This document shows positions 1 to 4,644 of a DNA stretch of 9,957 nt, piece after piece; positions within the stretch are counted from its first letter, which is position 1, and every line of letters begins with the position of its first letter. Under the pieces are notes generated by a model. It was given only the letters and a program-made list of their open reading frames with translations, made no database searches and was not told the origin of the DNA. The position numbers were made by a program, and so were the translations under genes. This stretch comes from Caulobacteraceae bacterium (lineage in GTDB: Bacteria > Pseudomonadota > Alphaproteobacteria > Caulobacterales > Caulobacteraceae): contig CANGEH010000060.1 of NCBI GenBank assembly GCA_947452665.1, positions 1-9,957 of the forward strand, given 5' to 3'.

Positions 1-136
1 GGTCTTGGCCAAGGGTTTTCACCAAAAGCCGCCCCATTAGACGCTCGGCAATCTGGCCGCGCAGGGCAAAGGCCCCGCCAACCAGGCCAAGGCCAAGGAC
101 TAGGGCTAAGACAGCAATGAGGCGCAAAGGTTTCAT
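1..136 (-). CDS. Partial exported/membrane protein, third gene of sulfatase operon (N-terminus only)
   Basis: Only the first 45 codons are inside the window; the gene continues past position 1. The protein begins MKPLRLIAVLALVLGLGLVG and goes on with an alanine/glycine stretch and then a basic, amphipathic segment. The start has two basic residues (K2, R5) followed by a long hydrophobic core, so it is a signal peptide or N-terminal membrane anchor. The ATG (134-136) overlaps the TGA of the FGE gene as ATGA. An AGGA-like sequence lies about 9 nt upstream inside the FGE gene, so translation is probably coupled. The family cannot be read from this fragment. Some alphaproteobacterial exported metallo-beta-lactamase-fold hydrolases start in a similar way (anchor, then RG-x-IA-x-x-LM), but this is a weak recollection and not an assignment. 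The ORF is real by position, overlap and signal; its function is unknown. Confidence 0.7.
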   Translation of the reverse strand, partial: MKPLRLIAVLALVLGLGLVGGAFALRGQIAERLMGRLLVKTLGQD

Positions 137-1197
137 GGGAGGGTCCTTAGGGCTTGTGGTTTAGGGCTGGGATCGACCAGAACGGTGCGAAAGCCGGTAT
201 GCGAGGCCCCGCCATCGACCGGGCCAGGGCTTCTGGCGGCGGGGCGATAACGAAAGCAATAATCGTCGGAACACAAATAAGAGCCGCCCTTGACCACATG
301 CTTGGGCACGGCTGGGTCGGCCGGGTCATAGGCGGTATCGGGGCTCGGCCCGCCAGCAGCGGGATTGGGGCTAAGGCCCGGCTTGTACCAGTCCTTGGTC
401 CATTCCCAGACATTACCGGCCATGTCCTCGAGGCCATAGCCATTGGCCGCAAAACAACCGACAGGGGCTGTGCGGGCCTTATAGCCATCCTCGCCGGTAT
501 CAATCATGGGAAACACGCCTTGCCAACTATTGGCCATCGGCTTGCCAGGCCTTTGCGGCTGGTCGCCCCAGCTATAGCGTTTGGCCGAAAGCCCGCCGCG
601 GGCGGCATATTCCCACTGGGCCTCTGTGGGCAGGTCGCGGCCAAGCCAGCGGGCATAGGCCAAGGCATCCTCATAGGCGATATGGACCACGGGCCACTGC
701 TCCATGCCCTGAATGCTGCTGCGCGGACCTTGGGGGTGACGCCAGTCTGCGCCCGGGACAATCTGCCACCAGCTTAAGGGATTGCTGCGATCGGCGCTGT
801 CGCTCTGGCCTAAAAACACCAGCGAGGCGGGGCGGCGGTCCTTGGCCTCTAGGTTTGGATAGCGTGCGGGATCAAGCAGGCGCTCAGCCAAGGTCTTATA
901 GCCAGTGGCGGCGACAAACCGGGCAAAGGCGGCATTGGTCACTTCTGTCCGGTCGATCCAGAAGCTGGCCAGCTTGACCTTGACCGGCGGGCCCTCTTCG
1001 GGATGGACGCCGCCTGCGCCCATGACAAAGGCTCCGGCCGGTATATGAACCATGCCGGTAAGCGGTTTGCCCGGCTCAGCCAAGGCGGGTGTAGGCTCAC
1101 AAGGTGGACCAACCGCGATCTTGGCCGCAGGGCGACATCCACTCACCGCTAGGGCGGCCAGCAGGACCAGGCAAACGCTAGGGCGCCTCAGGCCCAT
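133..1197 (-). CDS. Formylglycine-generating enzyme (SUMF1/FGE type), lipoprotein
   Basis: This is a 354-aa protein of the FGE-sulfatase (SUMF1) fold. FGE uses O2 and copper to oxidise the active-site Cys of sulfatases to formylglycine. The mature domain starts near residue 48 (GMVHIPAGAFVMG) and contains the family signatures DLPTEAQWEYAARGG (about 188-202), GNVWEW (261-266) and KGGSYLCSDDYCFRYR (about 303-318). Cys309 and Cys314 have the same 5-residue spacing as the catalytic pair of human (C336/C341) and Streptomyces (C272/C277) FGE. This separates it from SUMF1-fold proteins that are not FGE. The N-terminus is a lipoprotein signal: basic residues, hydrophobic core, lipobox VSGC with Cys21. 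The start lies 1 nt after the sulfatase stop and has no clear Shine-Dalgarno sequence, which suggests translational reinitiation. It is downstream of the sulfatase in one operon, so that sulfatase is the likely client. Export before modification would be unusual for a bacterial FGE. Confidence 0.9.
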   Translation of the reverse strand: MGLRRPSVCLVLLAALAVSGCRPAAKIAVGPPCEPTPALAEPGKPLTGMVHIPAGAFVMGAGGVHPEEGPPVKVKLASFWIDRTEVTNAAFARFVAATGYKTLAERLLDPARYPNLEAKDRRPASLVFLGQSDSADRSNPLSWWQIVPGADWRHPQGPRSSIQGMEQWPVVHIAYEDALAYARWLGRDLPTEAQWEYAARGGLSAKRYSWGDQPQRPGKPMANSWQGVFPMIDTGEDGYKARTAPVGCFAANGYGLEDMAGNVWEWTKDWYKPGLSPNPAAGGPSPDTAYDPADPAVPKHVVKGGSYLCSDDYCFRYRPAARSPGPVDGGASHTGFRTVLVDPSPKPQALRTLP

Positions 1198-1198
1198 A

Positions 1199-2857
1199 CT
1201 AGTTGGCCCAATAGACGTATTCGTCCGAGGCCTTGTTGGGGAAGCTCAAGGGATGGTCGATCGTGATCGCGCCTTCAAGCAAGGATGGCCAGAGCGGCTT
1301 GACGCTGCGACGATCTTGCTGCGCAATCAGGGCGGTCAGTTCGGCGACCTTGTCAGGATGAGCGGCGGCCAGGTTATTGGCTTCAACCGGATCAGTCTTC
1401 ATATTGAACAGCCAGGCCTTGTTTGGCCTTGCCGAGACCTGAAGCTTCCAGTCACCGGCCAACACAACCTTATAATCGCCAGACCGCCAAAACAGGGTCT
1501 TATGGGGATCGCCTGCGGCCTTGCCAGTCAGATAGGGTTTGAGGTCAACCCCATCAATCGCGCGGTCCGATGGCAGGCTGGCCCCAGCTGCGGCGGCAAT
1601 GGTTGAGAACAGGTCAATATGGCTAACGGCGGGCGTGAATTTCGCCTTGGCAGGCAGGGCCGAGGGCCAGCGGATGAAGAAGGGCACATGCACGCCGCCC
1701 TCAAAAAACGTCGCCTTCCAGCCGCGATAGGGCCGGTTGATCTCAGGCAGGCCGATATAATGTGCGCCGCCATTGTCGCTGGTGAAAATGACGATGGTAT
1801 TGTCGTCGAGGCCTTGAGCCTTCAATTCGGCCATGACCCGGCCGACATTGTGATCCAGATTGCGCACCATGGCGCCATAGACCCTCAGGCGATGGTCCTT
1901 GATCTGGGGCAGGGCGTCATAATCGGCCTTGGTGGCCTGAAGCGGCGTATGAATGGCATTATAGGCCAGATAGATAAAAAACGGCTGATTACGGTTGGCT
2001 CGGATGGTCTGGATCGCATTATCGGTCAAATAATCGGTCATATAGCCCTTGGGCTTGAAGATCTTGCTGCCATTATACTGAACCGCATAGGGCAGATTGG
2101 CCCAGAGGAACTTGTCGATCGGGTCAAAGTCCTGTTTGGAATTGACCACACTGGGATCATTGGCGGGCAGGAACATGGAGCCGCCCGCCATAAAGCCGAG
2201 GCTCTCGTCAAAGCCGCGTTGTTCGGGGCGCATGCCCGCAGCAGCGCCCAGATGCCATTTGCCCAGATGCACGGTGTGATAGCCGCGCGATTTGAGCAGT
2301 TTGGCGACGGTGATTTCACCCAAGGGAATGCCCATATCGTCCATGGGCGGATTATCCTTGGCGCGTTCCTTATAAAAATGCGGCTTGTGAAGACTTCCCG
2401 CCGTATCAAACGTGCCGACAAGGCGCGAAAAGGCCGTGGGCGTGGGGGTGAATTCAAAGCCAAACCGGGTGGGATAGCGGCCAGTCATAATTGCAGCGCG
2501 CGACGGGGCACACGTGCCATTGCCAGCATAACCATTGACCATGGTCACGCCTTCAGAGCCGAGCGCATTAATACTGGGGGTCGGAACGGCACCGCCGGCA
2601 ACCCCGCCGCCATTGGCGGTAATATCGTTAAAGCCCATATCATCAGCAAGGATAAGGACAATATTGGGCGGCCTTTGGCTGGGGGGCAGGGTGCTGCTGG
2701 CTGGGCCCTGCATCCAGTCGACAGGGTGGTTGGCCGCGGGCTTTGGCGCCAGCCAGCCAGGAATGTGCAAGATTAAATAGCCCTTACCCAGCCATGCGCC
2801 GCCCAAAAGGACCGCTAGACCGGCCATGCCGATCCCGACCGATTTCATCACCCGCAT
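1199..2857 (-). CDS. Exported Cys-type sulfatase (arylsulfatase, type I)
   Basis: This 552-aa sulfatase hydrolyses a sulfate ester; the substrate cannot be read from sequence. Numbered from the chosen start, metal-binding Asp72-Asp73 lie in LILADDMGFND. The signature CAPSRAAIMTGR has Cys116 as the residue converted to formylglycine. The second signature GYHTVHLGKWHLG holds Lys200 and His202. His303 is in NAIHTP, the metal pair Asp361-Asn362 is in FTSDNGG, and Lys381 is a likely sulfate-binding residue. The N-terminus (MRVMKSVGIGMAGLAVLLGG) is a signal peptide or anchor with no clear AxA cleavage site, so the enzyme may stay tethered in the periplasm. A longer frame opens at 2932, but the ATG at 2855-2857 is preferred: GGGAG lies 6 nt upstream and the hydrophobic segment then sits at the N-terminus. 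It is the first gene of the minus-strand operon; the FGE gene follows after 1 nt. It is full length for the family. Confidence 0.93.
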   Translation of the reverse strand: MRVMKSVGIGMAGLAVLLGGAWLGKGYLILHIPGWLAPKPAANHPVDWMQGPASSTLPPSQRPPNIVLILADDMGFNDITANGGGVAGGAVPTPSINALGSEGVTMVNGYAGNGTCAPSRAAIMTGRYPTRFGFEFTPTPTAFSRLVGTFDTAGSLHKPHFYKERAKDNPPMDDMGIPLGEITVAKLLKSRGYHTVHLGKWHLGAAAGMRPEQRGFDESLGFMAGGSMFLPANDPSVVNSKQDFDPIDKFLWANLPYAVQYNGSKIFKPKGYMTDYLTDNAIQTIRANRNQPFFIYLAYNAIHTPLQATKADYDALPQIKDHRLRVYGAMVRNLDHNVGRVMAELKAQGLDDNTIVIFTSDNGGAHYIGLPEINRPYRGWKATFFEGGVHVPFFIRWPSALPAKAKFTPAVSHIDLFSTIAAAAGASLPSDRAIDGVDLKPYLTGKAAGDPHKTLFWRSGDYKVVLAGDWKLQVSARPNKAWLFNMKTDPVEANNLAAAHPDKVAELTALIAQQDRRSVKPLWPSLLEGAITIDHPLSFPNKASDEYVYWAN

Positions 2858-2863
2858 GACTGT

Positions 2864-2868
2864 CTCCC
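2864..2868 (-). promoter_or_regulatory. Shine-Dalgarno that decides the sulfatase start
   Basis: GGGAG on the minus strand lies 6 nt before the ATG at 2855-2857. The alternative upstream ATG at 2930-2932 would add 25 residues ahead of the export signal, including charged and proline-rich sequence, which argues against it. Confidence 0.7.
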
Positions 2869-3025
2869 TTGGACGAAACGCCGGACTGGGCACCTTTAAA
2901 GGGCTTCTTGGCGCGTGAAACCATTGGCACATTCAATGCCATAATTGTCAATCCTGAAGATTGGTCCAGTGTGTTTGCCCTTGGCGCAAGACAGGCTAGA
3001 AGACGTTGGGCTAAGGGCGGGATTT

Positions 3026-3029
3026 GGAG
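3026..3029 (+). promoter_or_regulatory. Shine-Dalgarno supporting the TTG start of rlmJ
   Basis: GGAG lies 8 nt before the TTG at 3038-3040. The TTG is exactly where the conserved RlmJ N-terminus (NYRHAFHAGN) begins. The frame also contains an ATG 93 nt upstream (2945), but the 31 extra residues have no counterpart in the family. Confidence 0.65.
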
Positions 3030-3037
3030 CGCAGAGT

Positions 3038-3868
3038 TTGAATTATCGCCACGCCTTTCATGCGGGAAATTTTGCTGATCTGGTTAAGCATGTCGCTGTG
3101 CTGGCTGGCCTAGAGGCCTTGCGTGCGCGCAAGGCACCGCTGAGCGTGATTGACACCCATGGCGGGGCAGGGGTCTATGACTTGATCGACCCGATGGCGG
3201 TCAAGTCTGGCGAGGCCGCCGCCGCGATAGGCGCCCTGATGGCCGTGAGCCAACCGCCCGCTGTGTTTAAGCCCCTGATCGCGGCGGTTGGCGCCCTAAA
3301 CCCTGACGGCAGGCTGCGCTTCTATCCCGGCTCGCCCAGCCTGATTGCCCATGGCCTGGGGGCTCAGGATCAATACTGGGCGTGCGAGCTTAGGCCCGAT
3401 GATTTTGCCTTACTGCAACAGACCCTGGCGCGCGCGCCTGGGCGCTGCATGGCCCAGATGACCGATGGCTATAGCCTTGTGCGCTTGCGCACCCCGGCCA
3501 ATGGGCCTGTCCTGGTCCTGATCGATCCGCCATTTGAGCGGGCGGATGATTATCAAAATGCCGCAGACGCCGCTTTGGCCGTTATTGCCAAAAACCCGGC
3601 GGCCTGCGTCATGATCTGGACCCCCCTAAAAGATATGGAGACCCTGGACGGCTTTTTGCGCCGTCTGGAACAGGCGCATCTGCCCCCGACCTTGGTGGCC
3701 GAAACCCGGCTTCGGCCCTTGACCCAGCCCATGCGACTAAATGGCTGTGCCATGGTGATCTTGAACCCCACACCCGGCCTTGCCCCTCTATTGCAAGCCG
3801 CAGGCGACTGGGTGGTTGCGGCCTTGGGCGAGCCCGGCGGCGAGGCCAGGATCTGGACCCTGGCCTAG
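3038..3868 (+). CDS. rlmJ: 23S rRNA (adenine(2030)-N6)-methyltransferase RlmJ
   Basis: RlmJ transfers a methyl group from SAM to N6 of A2030 (E. coli numbering) in 23S rRNA, on naked rRNA before assembly of the large subunit. The 276-aa product (E. coli: 280) opens with the family hallmark MNYRHAFHAGNFADLVKH. It has the SAM-binding motif DTHGGAG at about 39-45, the conserved FYPGSP segment near 95-100, and the N6-adenine catalytic motif IV as DPPF (163-166), where E. coli has DPPY. The start is a TTG; the conserved N-terminus and the GGAG 8 nt upstream decide it, not the upstream ATG at 2945. It is transcribed divergently from the sulfatase operon and appears monocistronic. Its stop codon lies inside an 8-bp inverted repeat. 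The gene is intact, and the assignment is secure. Confidence 0.93.
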   Translation: MNYRHAFHAGNFADLVKHVAVLAGLEALRARKAPLSVIDTHGGAGVYDLIDPMAVKSGEAAAAIGALMAVSQPPAVFKPLIAAVGALNPDGRLRFYPGSPSLIAHGLGAQDQYWACELRPDDFALLQQTLARAPGRCMAQMTDGYSLVRLRTPANGPVLVLIDPPFERADDYQNAADAALAVIAKNPAACVMIWTPLKDMETLDGFLRRLEQAHLPPTLVAETRLRPLTQPMRLNGCAMVILNPTPGLAPLLQAAGDWVVAALGEPGGEARIWTLA

Positions 3869-3899
3869 GCCTGGCGGACATCCTCAAGGCGCAGGCCTA
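3866..3899 (+). terminator. Stem-loop at the end of rlmJ, possible terminator
   Basis: A perfect 8-bp inverted repeat, TAGGCCTG (3866-3873) and CAGGCCTA (3892-3899), encloses an 18-nt loop and includes the rlmJ stop codon. No T-run follows, so it is not a canonical intrinsic terminator. It could protect the mRNA 3' end or be chance in GC-rich DNA. Confidence 0.3.
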
Positions 3900-3934
3900 A
3901 GGAGCCATTGTTTGCCCGTGTTTCAGATTTCTTT

Positions 3935-3978
3935 TTGCAAGTGCGAAGAAAGCCTGTAGAATATATTGCGGTGCACAA
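3935..3978 (+). promoter_or_regulatory. Probable promoter of the 143-aa gene with repeated TTGC..GTGC motif
   Basis: TTGCAA (3935-3940) and TAGAAT (3957-3962) are separated by 16 nt and match a sigma-70-type -35/-10 pair. Two similar sequences occur 31 nt apart: TTGCAAGTGCGAA (3935-3947) over the -35, and TTGCGGTGCACAA (3966-3978) just after the -10. Their placement suits an operator. TGC-rich sites of this style are bound by PhaR-type regulators of polyhydroxyalkanoate genes in alphaproteobacteria, but that link is only a suggestion. Confidence 0.4.
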
Positions 3979-4022
3979 TAACTGCCTCAGCCTTGCCGAG
4001 GCGTCTCGACGGAGATGGGCTC

Positions 4023-4454
4023 ATGACTGCTGCGACTAACCAATCCTTGCCTGACCAGTCCCTCGATTTTTCGAAAGCGTTTTTCCAGTTTCCGATCGGA
4101 GCGGCTTCCCCGCTCTGGATGGCCTATATGGGCGCGGCCAGCGCGGGCGCGGCCTATTGGTGGTTCAGCCGCCTGAGCCGCTATACGCATCTGGAATCGG
4201 TTCTGGCGACCGAAACGGTGGTTGAAACCCGCTTAGTCGAGATGACCGACGAGCCTGCAATGGCCGAGCCCGAGATCGCGCCCGCTGAAGTGGCTTTAGA
4301 GGCCGTCGAGATGGTGGTTCCAGATCCGGTAGCCCCAACGCCCGTGGTCAAGGCGGCAAAGGCTGTTCCGGTGAAGGCAGCAGTAGCACTCACGGTGCAG
4401 GCCAAGACCGCAAGCCCGGTCAAAAAGCGCGCGACCCGCAAGCCCAAGGTCTAG
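4023..4454 (+). CDS. Hypothetical 143-aa protein, hydrophobic N-terminal segment and charge-segregated tail
   Basis: I do not recognise a family. The ATG at 4023 is chosen over the one at 3966 because GGAG (4011-4014) lies 8 nt upstream and the longer version would begin inside the promoter region. Three parts are visible. Residues 1-20 are polar. Residues about 20-50 are aromatic- and alanine-rich (FFQFPIGAASPLW, then MAYMGAASAGAAYWWF) and could be a membrane or surface-associating helix. Residues about 57-101 are acidic and rich in Glu, Ala and Val. The last 35 residues are basic and rich in Ala, Pro, Val and Lys, ending in VKKRATRKPKV. The acidic-then-basic, low-complexity tail resembles those of some nucleoid- or granule-associated proteins, but no motif proves this. 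It sits alone between rlmJ and clpB with its own promoter candidate. The ORF is probably real; a phasin-like role is only a guess. Confidence 0.7.
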   Translation: MTAATNQSLPDQSLDFSKAFFQFPIGAASPLWMAYMGAASAGAAYWWFSRLSRYTHLESVLATETVVETRLVEMTDEPAMAEPEIAPAEVALEAVEMVVPDPVAPTPVVKAAKAVPVKAAVALTVQAKTASPVKKRATRKPKV

Positions 4455-4546
4455 GTAGAGGCCGGTTTTTCCCCGCGGTGGGGCTAAATCGCAAAGCCAA
4501 GCGGCCATAAACCCGACAGGCTAGATGCGATCTTCCGTCTCACCCA

Positions 4547-4575
4547 CTTGTGTGTCGCAAAAGCCACACCTACAT
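4547..4575 (+). promoter_or_regulatory. Heat-shock (RpoH/sigma-32) promoter of clpB
   Basis: CTTG (4547-4550), an 18-nt spacer and CCTACAT (4569-4575) match the alphaproteobacterial RpoH pattern, CTTG then about 17-18 nt then CYTATNT, with one deviation in the -10. It lies about 70 nt before the clpB start, which implies a 5' leader of roughly 60 nt. clpB is a classic RpoH target, so position and gene identity both support the call. Confidence 0.65.
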
Positions 4576-4644
4576 GCGGTTCATAGAACGGAGTGATGCC
4601 GCGTGCCGGGTCATTCCGGCCATCCGCCACATGTGGGGACTTGC

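Larger units (their letters stand above)
2858..3037. promoter_or_regulatory. Divergent control region between sulfatase operon and rlmJ
   Basis: These 180 nt separate two genes transcribed away from each other, so both promoters should lie here. On the minus strand there is an exact TTGACA (2951 down to 2946), but at 16-18 nt spacing only poor -10 matches follow (GCCAAT region). On the plus strand TGGCACA (2925-2931) is followed after 4 nt by ATGC (2936-2939), a near match to a sigma-54 -24/-12 element. The same bases form a small inverted repeat, TGGCA (2925-2929) and TGCCA (2937-2941), with a 7-nt spacer, which could instead be an operator. Neither promoter is certain. Confidence 0.35.

Noticed and set aside
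154..777. 207-codon open frame on the plus strand
   Set aside because: It is antisense to the FGE gene; the composition is a shadow of the minus-strand codons and there is no recognisable family.
1619..2776. 385-codon open frame on the plus strand
   Set aside because: It lies wholly antisense to the sulfatase, whose motifs are unmistakable. Long antisense frames are common in GC-rich genes, and its translation shows no domain.
4471..4483. CCCC-GCGGT-GGGG hairpin after the 143-aa gene, with a T-run before it
   Set aside because: The stem is only 4 bp and the T-run is on the wrong side for a plus-strand terminator; there is no support for a function.
4627..4639. Palindrome CCACATGTGG touching the clpB Shine-Dalgarno, as a possible RNA thermometer
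   Set aside because: The arms leave almost no loop and only partly cover the ribosome binding site. The RpoH-like promoter already explains heat control.
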